Part shown: piece after piece, positions 1 to 8,533 of the stretch
Numbering within the stretch: the stretch's first letter is position 1
Layout: the number at the start of each line of letters is the position of its first letter
Assembly: GCF_009193175.1 (NCBI RefSeq)
Contig: NZ_VUKE01000001.1
Span: forward strand, 435,089-499,088
Direction of reading: 5' to 3'
From: Georgenia ruanii
Lineage (GTDB): Bacteria; Actinomycetota; Actinomycetes; Actinomycetales; Actinomycetaceae
DNA length: 64,000 nucleotides
Program-made: the position numbers and the translations under genes
The notes under the pieces: model-generated
What the model was told of the DNA's origin: nothing
Database searches by the model: none
Seen by the model: only the letters and a program-made list of their open reading frames with translations

Positions 1-920
1 GTGTCCTGGACCGCCTGGCCGATCTGCTTGACGACGGAGGTCAGCACGATCGAGCCGTACTCGGTGGACTCGAACCAGTCGGAGTCCACGCCGATGATGT
101 GGACGTCGCCGGCGGCCTCGGCCGCCGCGGCGGCGCCCAGCCCGACCGGGCCGGCCACCGGCATGATGATGTCGGCGCCCTGGGCGATGAACTGCTCGGC
201 CTGGTTCTGGCCCTTGGTCTGGTTGTCGAAGTCGCCGGTGAAGGCGCCCTTCTGGGACGCCTTGTCCCAGCCGAGGAGCTTGACGTCCTTGCCGTTGTCC
301 TCGTTGTACTTCGCGACGCCGTCGGCGAAGCCGTCCATGAAGATCGACACCGACGGGATCTGCATGCCGCCGAAGGTGGCGACGGTGCCGGTCTTGGTCA
401 TGCCGGCGGCGACGTACCCGGCCAGGAAGGAGGCCTCGGCCGTGTTGAAGAGGATCGGCTTGGCGTTCTCCAGCGTCACCGGCTTGAAGTCGGCGTCGCT
501 GAAGGCGGAGTCGATGAGCGCGAACTGGCTGTCCGGGTTCTTCTCGGCGGCGGCCTGGATGGCGTCCTCGAGGAGGAAGCCCACGCCGATGGTGAGGTTG
601 CAACCGGCCTGGATCATCGAGTCGACGTTCGGGGAGAAGTCGGCGTCGGACTGCGACTCGGCGGTCTTCTCCTTGATGCCGAGCGCGTCCACGGCGGCGG
701 TGAGGCCCTCGTAGCCGGACTGGTTGAAGGACTTGTCGTCGAAGCCGCCGGCGTCCGAGACCATGCAGGCCAGGAAGTCCGCGTTGGCCGCGGTGCCGCT
801 GGTCTGCTCCTGCCCGGCGGAGGTCTGCGAGCCCGAGTTGCTCTCGGGCGCCGCCCCACAGGCGGCGAGCGTCAGCGCGGCCGATGCCGCGAGCGCCGTC
901 GCGTAGATGCTCTTCTTCAC
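1..920 (-). CDS. BMP-family ABC transporter substrate-binding lipoprotein (3' end cut by window)
   Basis: Reading the minus strand from a GTG at 920 gives a type II signal peptide with a lipobox (LTLAAC, Cys21), then a Bmp/PnrA-like periplasmic-binding fold. Visible family segments are FLACMVSDAGGFDDKSFNQS near the mature start, GCNLTIGVGFLLEDAI, and SFLAGYVAAGMTKTGTVATF. These proteins are membrane-anchored receptors of nucleoside or basic-lipoprotein ABC importers. About 306 codons are present and the C-terminus lies outside the window; the usual size is roughly 350 residues. An AGGAG sequence lies just upstream of the GTG. The permease and ATPase genes would be expected off the left edge, so the substrate (probably a nucleoside) is inferred from the family only. 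Confidence 0.9.
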   Translation of the reverse strand, partial: MKKSIYATALAASAALTLAACGAAPESNSGSQTSAGQEQTSGTAANADFLACMVSDAGGFDDKSFNQSGYEGLTAAVDALGIKEKTAESQSDADFSPNVDSMIQAGCNLTIGVGFLLEDAIQAAAEKNPDSQFALIDSAFSDADFKPVTLENAKPILFNTAEASFLAGYVAAGMTKTGTVATFGGMQIPSVSIFMDGFADGVAKYNEDNGKDVKLLGWDKASQKGAFTGDFDNQTKGQNQAEQFIAQGADIIMPVAGPVGLGAAAAAEAAGDVHIIGVDSDWFESTEYGSIVLTSVVKQIGQAVQD

Positions 921-1223
921 GCGTGTCTCCTGCAGTGTGTGGGCCGAGGGCCGGCCGGGGCGGGTGGCGCGCTCTGCAGGGAGAGCCCCGCCTGATCGGT
1001 CGGGTTCGGCGGATATCACCCCTGACCCTAGTGGTCGGAAACCGGCGTGCCTGTCACATCGTGAGACCAGCCGGGAAAGCGTTACCGAAATGTTTCCCCC
1101 CCGGCCGGGCGCCGGACACCCGTGGGGTCCATCGTCCGGTTGGCCCGGACTGGCCTACGCGTCCGGCCGGTTTCGGGCGCCATAGGTCGGATGGTCCGCC
1201 TCGGCGGGTTCGCGCCTCGCGGC
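921..1223. other. Intergenic region upstream of the BMP lipoprotein gene
   Basis: These 303 bases hold no convincing gene. Read on the minus strand they should contain the lipoprotein promoter: a TAGGGT -10-like box lies near 1028-1033. Farther upstream GGTAACGCTTTCC (near 1076-1088) resembles the half-sites used by LacI-type regulators. Neither assignment is more than a suggestion. A C-run at about 1093-1101 sits next to GC-rich inverted sequence that could end transcription of the M20 gene. Confidence 0.4.
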
Positions 1224-2516
1224 CTACTCGACCCGGGAATGCTCGGCGGCCTCGACCCGGGAATGCTCGGCGGCCTCGACCCGGGGATGCTCGGCGGCGC
1301 CGTCGCCGGCCAGCACCGCCGTGCGGGCGAGCAGCCGGGCGCCGATGCCGATGGCCCGCTCGTCGAAGATGATGTCCCCGCGGTGCAGGTCGTACGAGGG
1401 CCCGCCGGGGGTGCGGGTGCCCAGGCGCACCATCGCGCCGGGGATCCGGGTGAGGTACCAGGCGAAGTCCTCGCCCCCGAGCGACTGCTCGGTGAGGACG
1501 ACCGCCTCGGGCCCGATGACGTCCTTGGCGGCGGCGTCGATGGTGCGCACCGCCCGCTCCTCGTTGACCACCGGGGGGATGCCGCGGACGTAGCTCAGCT
1601 CGACCTCCACCCCGAGCGGGGCGAGCACCTGGGTCGCGGACTCCTGGACGAGCTTGGCGGCGCGTTGCCAGGCCCGGGCGTCCAGGCAGCGCAGCGTGCC
1701 GGTGAGCGTGCCGCTGGCGGGGATGGCGTTGGGGGCGCGCCCGGCGTGCACGGCGCCCCACGTGAGGTTGACCCCGGCGCGCGGGTCGAGCCGGCGGCCG
1801 AGCACGGCGGGCAGCTGGGTGATGAGCTGGCCGAGCGCGAAGACGACGTCGCCGGTCAGGTGCGGGCGCGAGGTGTGGCCGCCCTCGGAGGTCACGGTGA
1901 TGGTCACCGAGTCCGAGGCGGCGGTGATGGCGCCGATGCGCGAGCCGACCCGGCCGACGTCGACCTTGGGGTCGCAGTGCAGCGCGTAGATCTGCTCCAC
2001 GCCGTCCAGGACGCCCTGGTTGATCGCCGACTCGGCGCCGCCGGGCTGGACCTCCTCGGCGGGCTGGAACACGCAGCGCACCCCGACCGGCAGCTCGCCG
2101 GCGTCGTCGAGCGCCTTGAGGGTCAGCGCCGCGCCGTACAGGGCGGCGGTGTGGATGTCGTGGCCGCAGGCGTGAGCGAAGCCGTCGCGCTCGGAGGCGA
2201 AGGGCAGCTCGGACGTCTCCGTCACCGGCAGTGCGTCGAGGTCGGCGCGCAGGCCGATCCGGCGCCGGCCCCGCTCGCGCGGGTCCGCGCCGATGTTGAC
2301 CACGAGCCCGGTGCCCTCGAGCAGCCGCGGGTCCAGCCCGGCGGCGCGCAGGCGCTGGGCGAGGAAGGTGGTGGTGCCGTGCTCCATCCGCGCCGGCTCG
2401 GGGTGGGCGTGGATGTGGCGGCGGACCTCGAGGAGCTCGGGCTCGAGCGAGTCGACCACCGCGGTGATCCGCCGCGCGACCGTGGAGTCGGTGGTGGCGG
2501 GGATGGTGGTGTGCAC
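1224..2516 (-). CDS. M20 family metal-dependent amidohydrolase (430 aa)
   Basis: This is an M20D-type peptidase/amidohydrolase, a cytoplasmic enzyme that removes acyl groups from N-acyl amino acids or related amides. Metal and catalytic motifs are in order: GLRADLDALPV, ACGHDIHTA, FQPAEE, HCDPKV and GGEDFAWYL. The GTG at 2516 was chosen because TAGTGT lies 7 nt upstream and fits a leaderless mRNA; no good Shine-Dalgarno sequence is visible. The protein ends in an unusual tail of three copies of AAEH(P/S)RVE, encoded by a 24-bp tandem repeat running up to the TAG stop. The natural substrate cannot be told from sequence. Confidence 0.9.
   Translation of the reverse strand: MHTTIPATTDSTVARRITAVVDSLEPELLEVRRHIHAHPEPARMEHGTTTFLAQRLRAAGLDPRLLEGTGLVVNIGADPRERGRRRIGLRADLDALPVTETSELPFASERDGFAHACGHDIHTAALYGAALTLKALDDAGELPVGVRCVFQPAEEVQPGGAESAINQGVLDGVEQIYALHCDPKVDVGRVGSRIGAITAASDSVTITVTSEGGHTSRPHLTGDVVFALGQLITQLPAVLGRRLDPRAGVNLTWGAVHAGRAPNAIPASGTLTGTLRCLDARAWQRAAKLVQESATQVLAPLGVEVELSYVRGIPPVVNEERAVRTIDAAAKDVIGPEAVVLTEQSLGGEDFAWYLTRIPGAMVRLGTRTPGGPSYDLHRGDIIFDERAIGIGARLLARTAVLAGDGAAEHPRVEAAEHSRVEAAEHSRVE
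1227..1298. repeat. Three tandem 24-bp repeats at the 3' end of the M20 gene
   Basis: Units at 1227-1250, 1251-1274 and 1275-1298 begin CTCGACCCGGGAATGCTCGG; the third has one change (GGGGATG). The repeat stays in frame and adds an eight-residue module three times to the C-terminus of the amidohydrolase. Replication slippage is the simplest origin. Confidence 0.9.
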
Positions 2517-2632
2517 GTCCCTGACACTATCGCCGCCGCCTGTCCGCTGCCCGGCGCGGGGCGGTCGCCCGGCCGCGGCGGCGGTGGCGCGGGCCGGTCG
2601 GGCCGCGGCGGCCCCGGCAGGGGCGCCGCGGC

Positions 2633-3736
2633 TCACAGCAGCCGGTCGCGCCCGTCCCGGAGCTGATCGACGACCTGCTTGACCTGTTGGGCGTGCGCGC
2701 GGGTGGTGACGAGGACGGCGTCGGGGGTGTCGACGACGACGGCGTCGGGGATGCCGAGCACGGTCACCGTGCGCCCCGAGCCGGGCACCACCAGCGCGCC
2801 GGCGGCGTCGACGGTCAGCACGTCGGCGACGGCGCCGAGCACGCGCACGTCGCCGTCGCCGGCCGGCGGGACGAGGGGAGCCAGGCTGGCGAAGTCGCCG
2901 ACGTCGTCCCAGCCCATCGCGGCCGGGACGACGGCGACCCCGCCCCGGGCGGCCACGGGCTCGGCGATGGCGTGGTCGATGGCGACCTTCTCCAGGTCGG
3001 GCCATACCCGGGCGAGCACGTCCGGGCGGGCGTCGGTGTCCCAGGCGTCGGCGATCTCGCTGAGGCCGGCGTGCAGGGCGGGGCGCTCGGCGGCGAGGTG
3101 GTCGAGCAGGACCGCGGCGCGCACGACGAACATCCCCGCGTTCCACCGGTACTCGCCGGTGGCGAGGTAGGCGGCGGCGGTGGCGGCGTCGGGCTTCTCG
3201 GTGAAGCCCACTACCCGGCGGGCGGTGGGTGTGCCGGCGCCGCCGAGGGGCTCGCCGGCCCGGATGTAACCGAAGGCGGTGGAGGGGTGGTCGGCCTCGA
3301 TGCCGATGGTGACCACGTAGCCGGCGCGGGCCACGGCGACGGCCTCGCGCACGGCCCGTTCGAACGCGGCCGTGTCCCGCACGACGTGGTCGGCGGCGAA
3401 GGACCCGACGACGACGTCGCCGTGACGGCGGGCGAGCACGGCCGCGGCCAGGCCGATGGCGGCCATGGAGTCGCGCGGGCTGGGCTCGGCGAGCAGGTCG
3501 GCCTCGCCCAGCTCGGGCAGCTGGGCACGCACCGCCGCGGCGTGCGCCGTCCCGGTCACCACGGTCACGCCGTCGCCGGTGAGCGGCCGGAGCCGGTCGA
3601 CGGTCTGCTGCAGCAGCGTCCGGCCCGCGCCGGTGAGGTCGAGCAGGAACTTGGGGGCCGCGCGGCGCGAGAGCGGCCACAGCCGGGTGCCGGCACCCCC
3701 GGCCGGGACGATGGCGTGCAGCAGCGTGTCGGGCAT
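2633..3736 (-). CDS. manC: Mannose-1-phosphate guanylyltransferase (367 aa)
   Basis: The enzyme makes GDP-mannose from mannose-1-phosphate and GTP for glycan and mannolipid synthesis. The N-terminal nucleotidyltransferase signature VPAGGAGTRLWPLSR followed by PKFLLDL is clear, and FTEKPD and RWNAGMFV mark the sugar-binding part of the domain. The length suits the single-domain form without the phosphomannose-isomerase extension of longer ManC proteins. The ATG is preceded by TAGGGT and 6 nt, so a leaderless transcript is likely. The gene stands 116 bp upstream of the M20 gene on the same strand. A related sugar-phosphate nucleotidyltransferase activity cannot be wholly excluded. Confidence 0.92.
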   Translation of the reverse strand: MPDTLLHAIVPAGGAGTRLWPLSRRAAPKFLLDLTGAGRTLLQQTVDRLRPLTGDGVTVVTGTAHAAAVRAQLPELGEADLLAEPSPRDSMAAIGLAAAVLARRHGDVVVGSFAADHVVRDTAAFERAVREAVAVARAGYVVTIGIEADHPSTAFGYIRAGEPLGGAGTPTARRVVGFTEKPDAATAAAYLATGEYRWNAGMFVVRAAVLLDHLAAERPALHAGLSEIADAWDTDARPDVLARVWPDLEKVAIDHAIAEPVAARGGVAVVPAAMGWDDVGDFASLAPLVPPAGDGDVRVLGAVADVLTVDAAGALVVPGSGRTVTVLGIPDAVVVDTPDAVLVTTRAHAQQVKQVVDQLRDGRDRLL

Positions 3737-3803
3737 GGGCCCACCCTACGGGCGGCCGCGGCCGTGCCCGGGCGATCCGGCGCAGGACCGCCGGGCGTCC
3801 GGG

Positions 3804-4367
3804 TCAGCCCGCGCGGTGATTGACCGAGCTGCCGGTCAGCGGCACCCGGGCGATCATCCGCCACACGCCGTCGTCGCCGTGCTCGTACAGGCGCATGCTG
3901 CCCGCGGCGTAGGTGGCCTCGAAGTCCGCGAGCGCCCGGGCGGCACGGTCGAGGGCGTCCTCGTCCAGCTCGTGGGCGACGGTGACGTGCGGGTGGTAGG
4001 GAAAGCGCAGCTCCTGGGCCAGCACGCCGGTGCGGAGCCCGGACTGGAGGGTGGCGCACTGCTCGGCGCCCTGGGCGACGCGGACGAAGACCACCGGGCT
4101 GACGGGCCGGAAGGTGCCCGTGCCCTGCAGCCGGACGACGAACGGCGCCTCGGCGGCGGCGACCTCGCCGAGCAGGTCGACGACCTCGGGCAGCTGCTCG
4201 GGCTCGACGACGGTGGGCGGCACGAGCGTGATGTGCGGCGGGATCGCGCGGGCGAGCGGGTCCCCCACGCGGGCCCGCGTGGACTGGATGACCGTGGCGT
4301 ACGGCTCGGGCACCTGGAGGGAGACCCCGATGCGCACCTGGTCCCCGACGCGCTCGGGCAGGTGCAT
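3804..4367 (-). CDS. 2'-5' RNA ligase / 2H phosphoesterase superfamily protein (187 aa)
   Basis: The two HxT motifs that define 2H phosphoesterases are present: PPHITLVPP near residue 50 and HPHVTVAHE near residue 120. Each gives one His/Thr pair of the active site. Family members act on 2',5' or cyclic phosphate bonds in RNA or nucleotides; the bacterial role is generally unknown. The ATG at 4367 was preferred over longer alternatives because AGGAGG lies about 9 nt upstream. It follows manC on the opposite side of a 67-bp gap and has no obvious functional link to it. Confidence 0.85.
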   Translation of the reverse strand: MHLPERVGDQVRIGVSLQVPEPYATVIQSTRARVGDPLARAIPPHITLVPPTVVEPEQLPEVVDLLGEVAAAEAPFVVRLQGTGTFRPVSPVVFVRVAQGAEQCATLQSGLRTGVLAQELRFPYHPHVTVAHELDEDALDRAARALADFEATYAAGSMRLYEHGDDGVWRMIARVPLTGSSVNHRAG

Positions 4368-4568
4368 CAGGGCCGCCTCCTCTCGGAGCGGCGTGCGGCG
4401 AAGGGTCGCAGGGTCACGGTTGCCATCCTGGCAGGTCCGCAAGCCCCTCGATACGCCCCCCGCCCAGGGGGCCGTGGCAGGAAGCGGTCACCTGTCGGGG
4501 AAGCACGGCGTCCAACCGCCATTCTGTGAGGTCTTGGTCGATTTTGTTGGGCCTGGCAGGATGGCGGC

Positions 4569-5441
4569 ATGGCCCCACCGCAGGACACGACGACGCCGCT
4601 CCTGGCCCGCCAGCGCCAGGACTACATCCTCGCCCGGGTGACCGAGCACGGCGGGGTGCGCGTCGCGGAGGTGGTCGAGGCCCTCGGGGTCTCGGAGATG
4701 ACGGTGCGCCGCGACATCACCGAGCTCGTCGCCCGCGGGCTGGTGGACCGGGTGCACGGCGGCGCCGTCGCCGCGGCGGGCGCCGCGCACGAGCCGCTGT
4801 TCCAGACCAAGGCCGGCCAGCGCACCCGGGAGAAGGAGCGCATCGGGGCCCTCGCCGCCGCGCGGGTGCGCCCGGGCGACTCCGTGGCGCTGACCGCCGG
4901 TTCCACCACGCTGGCCGTCGCGCGGGCGTTGGCCGCCGTGCCGCACCTGGCGACGCTGACGGTCATCACCAACTCCCTGCCCGCGGCCCAGGTGCTGGAG
5001 GAGGCCGCCGAGCAGGCGCGGGGCGAGGGACGGCCGGCGCCGACGATCATCCTCACCGGCGGCGAGCGCACCCGTTCCGACGCGCTCGTCGGCCCGATCG
5101 CCGTCGACGCCCTGCGCACGCTGCGGGTGGAGTGGGCCTTCCTCGGCGCACACGGCTTCGACCCGGAGATCGGCCTCATGACGCCCAACCTCGCCGAGGC
5201 GGCCACGAACGCGGCCATGGTCGCCGCCGCCCGGACCCCGGTGGCGGTGCTCGACGCCGCCAAGTGGGGGGTGCTCGGGCTGCGCACGTTCTGCCCGGTG
5301 GACCAGCTCGCGGTGCTCGTCACCGACACCGAGCCCGACGCCGCCACGCGAGCGGCGGCCGAACGGCACGGGATCGTCGTGGAGGTCGCCGTCGAGGCGG
5401 CCGGGACGAGCACGGACAGCGCCGAAGGAGGGCAGCGATGA
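4569..5441 (+). CDS. DeoR-family transcriptional regulator of the galactose operon (290 aa)
   Basis: An N-terminal DeoR helix-turn-helix (about residues 14-70, VAEVVEALGVSEMTVRRDI) is followed by a sugar-phosphate-sensing DeoRC domain with TAGSTT, TNSLP and GAHGFDPEIGLMTPN. It is the first gene of the operon and its stop overlaps the galT start (ATGA). It therefore probably represses galT-galK and is released by a phosphorylated galactose intermediate; that ligand is inferred. A CAGGAT box 6 nt before the ATG suggests a short or absent leader. The C-terminal 20 residues are outside the conserved domain. Confidence 0.9.
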   Translation: MAPPQDTTTPLLARQRQDYILARVTEHGGVRVAEVVEALGVSEMTVRRDITELVARGLVDRVHGGAVAAAGAAHEPLFQTKAGQRTREKERIGALAAARVRPGDSVALTAGSTTLAVARALAAVPHLATLTVITNSLPAAQVLEEAAEQARGEGRPAPTIILTGGERTRSDALVGPIAVDALRTLRVEWAFLGAHGFDPEIGLMTPNLAEAATNAAMVAAARTPVAVLDAAKWGVLGLRTFCPVDQLAVLVTDTEPDAATRAAAERHGIVVEVAVEAAGTSTDSAEGGQR

Positions 5442-6691
5442 GCGAGGACCCGGCGACGGCGGTGCGCCTCCTGGCGCCCACCGTCCGCAAGACCACCACC
5501 CGCCTGGCCGACGGTCGGGAGCTGACCTACTACGACGACTCCGAGCCGTACCTGTCCGGCGCGGCGACGCGCCGGCTGGACGACCCGCGGCCGTTGCCGT
5601 ACCGCTTCGCCGACGTCGTCGGGGATGACGGCGTCGCGCGGCCGGTCACGGCGCCGCAGATGCGCTACGACGTGCTCACCGGCGAGTGGATCCCGATGGC
5701 CACCCACCGGATGAACCGCACGTTCCTGCCCCCGGCGGACGCCAACCCGTTCGCCCCGGCCCGGCCGGGCGCGGCCTACCAGGACGGGGAGATCCCGGAC
5801 ACCGACTACGACGTCGTGGTGTTCGAGAACCGCTTCCCCTCGCTGGTGGCGGTCCCGGGCGTGCCCGACGAGGTCGCCTCGCTGGACGGGGAGGCGCTGT
5901 GGCCGACCCGGCCGGCGGCCGGGCGCACGGAGGTGATCTGCTTCGACCCCAACCCCACCGGGTCCCTGGCGCAGGTGACGCCGCGGCGGATGCGCACGGT
6001 GATCGAGGCGTGGGCGGACCGCACCCTCGCGCTGTCCGCCGTGCCCGGGGTCGAGCAGGTCTTCTGCTTCGAGAACCGGGGCAAGGAGATCGGGGTGACG
6101 CTGCACCACCCGCACGGGCAGATCTACGCCTACCCCTACCTGACCCCGCGGACGACGCAGATGCTGCGCCAGGCGGTCGCCCACCGCCACCGCACCGGGG
6201 GCAACCTGCTGCGTGACGTGCTCGAGGCCGAGCTGCGCTCGGGGCGGCGGGTGGTCGCCGAGTCCGACCACTGGGTGGCCTACGTGCCCGCGGCGGCGCG
6301 CTGGCCCGTCGAGGTCCACCTCGCCCCACGCCGGGACGTGCCGGACCTGCCCGCCCTGGACGAGGCCGAGCGGGCCGACCTGGTGGGCATCTACCTGCGG
6401 CTGCTGCGCGCCGGGGACCGGTTCTTCGCCTGGCCCGCGGGCAGCGAGCACGAGGGCGAGCCGATCACGCTGCCGTACATCAGCGCCTGGCACCAGGCCC
6501 CGGTGCGCGAGGGCCGGGAGGACCTGCGCCTGCACCTGCAGCTGTTCTCCATCCTGCGGGCCCCGGGGAAGCTGAAGTACCTTGCCGGGTCGGAGTCCGG
6601 GATGGGCGCGTGGGTCTCGGACACCACGCCGGAGAGGATCGCCGACCGGTACCGGCAGGTGCTGCCGGCCGGCGTGGAGGAGCGGTCATGA
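5438..6691 (+). CDS. galT: Galactose-1-phosphate uridylyltransferase (417 aa)
   Basis: GalT is the Leloir-pathway enzyme that exchanges UMP between UDP-glucose and galactose-1-phosphate. The active-site HPHGQIYAYP motif, containing the uridylylated histidine, is intact. So are the upstream RYDVLTGEWIPMATHRMNR and FENRFPSL segments, typical of the actinobacterial form. The ATG at 5438 overlaps the regulator stop by 4 nt, and the TGA overlaps galK by 4 nt, giving translational coupling. A 35-40-residue N-terminal extension before the conserved core (KTTTRLADGRELTYYDD) is usual for this subgroup. Confidence 0.96.
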   Translation: MSEDPATAVRLLAPTVRKTTTRLADGRELTYYDDSEPYLSGAATRRLDDPRPLPYRFADVVGDDGVARPVTAPQMRYDVLTGEWIPMATHRMNRTFLPPADANPFAPARPGAAYQDGEIPDTDYDVVVFENRFPSLVAVPGVPDEVASLDGEALWPTRPAAGRTEVICFDPNPTGSLAQVTPRRMRTVIEAWADRTLALSAVPGVEQVFCFENRGKEIGVTLHHPHGQIYAYPYLTPRTTQMLRQAVAHRHRTGGNLLRDVLEAELRSGRRVVAESDHWVAYVPAAARWPVEVHLAPRRDVPDLPALDEAERADLVGIYLRLLRAGDRFFAWPAGSEHEGEPITLPYISAWHQAPVREGREDLRLHLQLFSILRAPGKLKYLAGSESGMGAWVSDTTPERIADRYRQVLPAGVEERS

Positions 6692-8025
6692 GCGAGCTGC
6701 GGGACACGGCCCCCGGGGGGTGCGGCATGAGCGGGACGCTCCCAGCCACGGGCGGGGCGACCAGCGACGTGCTGACCGCCTGGTCCGACGCCGAGGGCGC
6801 CGCCCGCGCCCGCGACCTGTTCACCGCCACCTTCGGCGCGCCGCCGGCCGGTGTGTGGGCCGCGCCCGGGCGGGTGAACATCGTCGGCGAGCACACCGAC
6901 TACAACGGCGGGCTGTGCCTGCCCATCGCCCTGCCGCACCGCACCTTCGTCGCCCTGCGGCCCCGGGCCGACCGCACCGCGCGGTTCGTCAGCGCCCAGG
7001 AGCCGGGGGTGCGAGAGGTCGAGCTCGACGCCGTCGCCCCGGCCGGCGCCCCCGGCGCCGTCGAGGGCTGGCCCGCCTACGCCGCCGGGGTCGCCTGGGC
7101 GCTCGAGCGGGAGGGGCTCGCCCCGGCCGGTCGGGTCCCGGGCTTCGACCTGGCGGTGGACTCCTGCGTGCCCTACGGCGCCGGGCTGAGCTCCTCGGCG
7201 GCGCTGGAGTGCGCCGTCGCCGTGGCGCTCGACGACGTCGCCGGGCTCGGCCTGAGCGCCGACGACGCCGGTCGCGCCCGTCTGGCCGCCGCCTGCGTGC
7301 GGGCCGAGAACGACATCGCCGGCGCCCCCACCGGCGGGATGGACCAGGCGGCCTCGCTGCGCGCCCGCGCCGGGCACGCCCTGCTGCTCGACTGCCGCGA
7401 CGGCGCCGTCGAGCATGTCCCGCTCGACCTGGCCGCCGCCGGCCTGGCGCTGCTGGTCATGGACACCCGCGCCCCGCACCGCCTGGTCGACGGGCAGTAC
7501 GCCCGCCGCCGGCAGGTGTGCGAGGACGCCGCCGCCGTGCTCGGCGTCCCCTCGCTGCGGGAGGTCGCCGACGCCTCCATGGCCGGCGAGACCACCTGGG
7601 ACGAGGTGCTCGCCGGGCTCGACGACCCCGAGCAGCGCATGCGCGTGCGCCACGTGATCAGCGAGATCGAGCGGGTGCGCTTCCTCGTCGCCCGCCTCAC
7701 CCACGCCCCCGGCGCCCAGCTGCGCGGGTGGGCCCTGGACAAGGTCGCCTGGGCGCTCGACGCCTCGCACACCTCCCTGCGCGAGGACTACGAGGTCTCC
7801 TCCCCCGAGCTCGACCTCGCCGCCGACACCGCCCGGCGCCTGGGCGCCCACGGCGCCCGCATGACCGGCGGCGGATTCGGCGGCTCGGCCATCGCGCTGG
7901 TCGACGCCGACCGGGCCGGGGCCGTCGCCGCCGGTGTGGCGGACGCCTTCGCCGTCGCCGGGTACGGACCTCCCGCGTTCCTCCTCGCCTCCGCCGCCGC
8001 CCCCGCCGGACCGGTGACGGCATGA
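6688..8025 (+). CDS. galK: Galactokinase (445 aa)
   Basis: This GHMP kinase phosphorylates galactose at C1 with ATP. The galactokinase signature GRVNIVGEHTDYNGG, the ATP-binding VPYGAGLSSSAALE and the C-terminal MTGGGFGGSAIALV motif are all visible. The start at 6688 is supported by an ATGA overlap with galT. A second ATG at 6727 would remove a 13-residue leader absent from most homologues and is a fair alternative. The protein is slightly longer than the usual 380-400 residues because of this N-terminus. No epimerase (galE) or mutarotase gene accompanies the operon here. Confidence 0.96.
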   Translation: MSELRDTAPGGCGMSGTLPATGGATSDVLTAWSDAEGAARARDLFTATFGAPPAGVWAAPGRVNIVGEHTDYNGGLCLPIALPHRTFVALRPRADRTARFVSAQEPGVREVELDAVAPAGAPGAVEGWPAYAAGVAWALEREGLAPAGRVPGFDLAVDSCVPYGAGLSSSAALECAVAVALDDVAGLGLSADDAGRARLAAACVRAENDIAGAPTGGMDQAASLRARAGHALLLDCRDGAVEHVPLDLAAAGLALLVMDTRAPHRLVDGQYARRRQVCEDAAAVLGVPSLREVADASMAGETTWDEVLAGLDDPEQRMRVRHVISEIERVRFLVARLTHAPGAQLRGWALDKVAWALDASHTSLREDYEVSSPELDLAADTARRLGAHGARMTGGGFGGSAIALVDADRAGAVAAGVADAFAVAGYGPPAFLLASAAAPAGPVTA

Positions 8026-8423
8026 GCCCCGCCGACCGGGACGCCCGCCTGCCCGGGCCCACGCCCGAGGACGAGGCCGCCGCCCGCGACCGGCTCGAGA
8101 CGTTGCGGAGCACCACCGTCGCCCGCCTCGCGGCGCTGGACCGCAGCTTCGAGGAGGTCGTCGCGGCGGCGACGGACGCCAACGTCGACGACGAGCACGA
8201 CCCCGAGGGCGCGACCATCGGCTTCGAGCGCGCCCAGGTCGCGGCGCTGCGCGAGCACGGCGAGCAGACCCTGCGCGAGATCGACGCCGCCCTTGAGCGC
8301 CTCGAGGAGGGCACCTACTGGACGTGCACGGTGTGCGGCGGCCCGATCGCGCCGGGCCGGCTCGCCGTGCGGCCCACGACGACGATGTGCGTGGGCTGCG
8401 CCGCCGCGGCCGCGCGCGGGTGA
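8022..8423 (+). CDS. TraR/DksA-type zinc-finger protein (133 aa)
   Basis: An N-terminal helical region (about residues 20-95, rich in Glu/Arg with coiled-coil character) leads to a C4 zinc finger: CTVCGGPI with CVGCAAA, spaced as in DksA/TraR. Such proteins can enter the RNA-polymerase secondary channel. The actinobacterial forms are short and mostly uncharacterised. The acidic residues of the E. coli DksA coiled-coil tip cannot be assigned with certainty. It overlaps the galK stop by 4 nt, so it is the fourth gene of the galactose operon. Confidence 0.85.
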   Translation: MSPADRDARLPGPTPEDEAAARDRLETLRSTTVARLAALDRSFEEVVAAATDANVDDEHDPEGATIGFERAQVAALREHGEQTLREIDAALERLEEGTYWTCTVCGGPIAPGRLAVRPTTTMCVGCAAAAARG

Positions 8424-8533
8424 CCCCGCCGCCATCTGCTTCGGTCAAACCGGACACCACTACGGACGGATGCAGATAGATTTTCGGGCATCCGGGCGGT
8501 CGTGGACGATCGCCCCCGAACCCTGGGGGTCCC

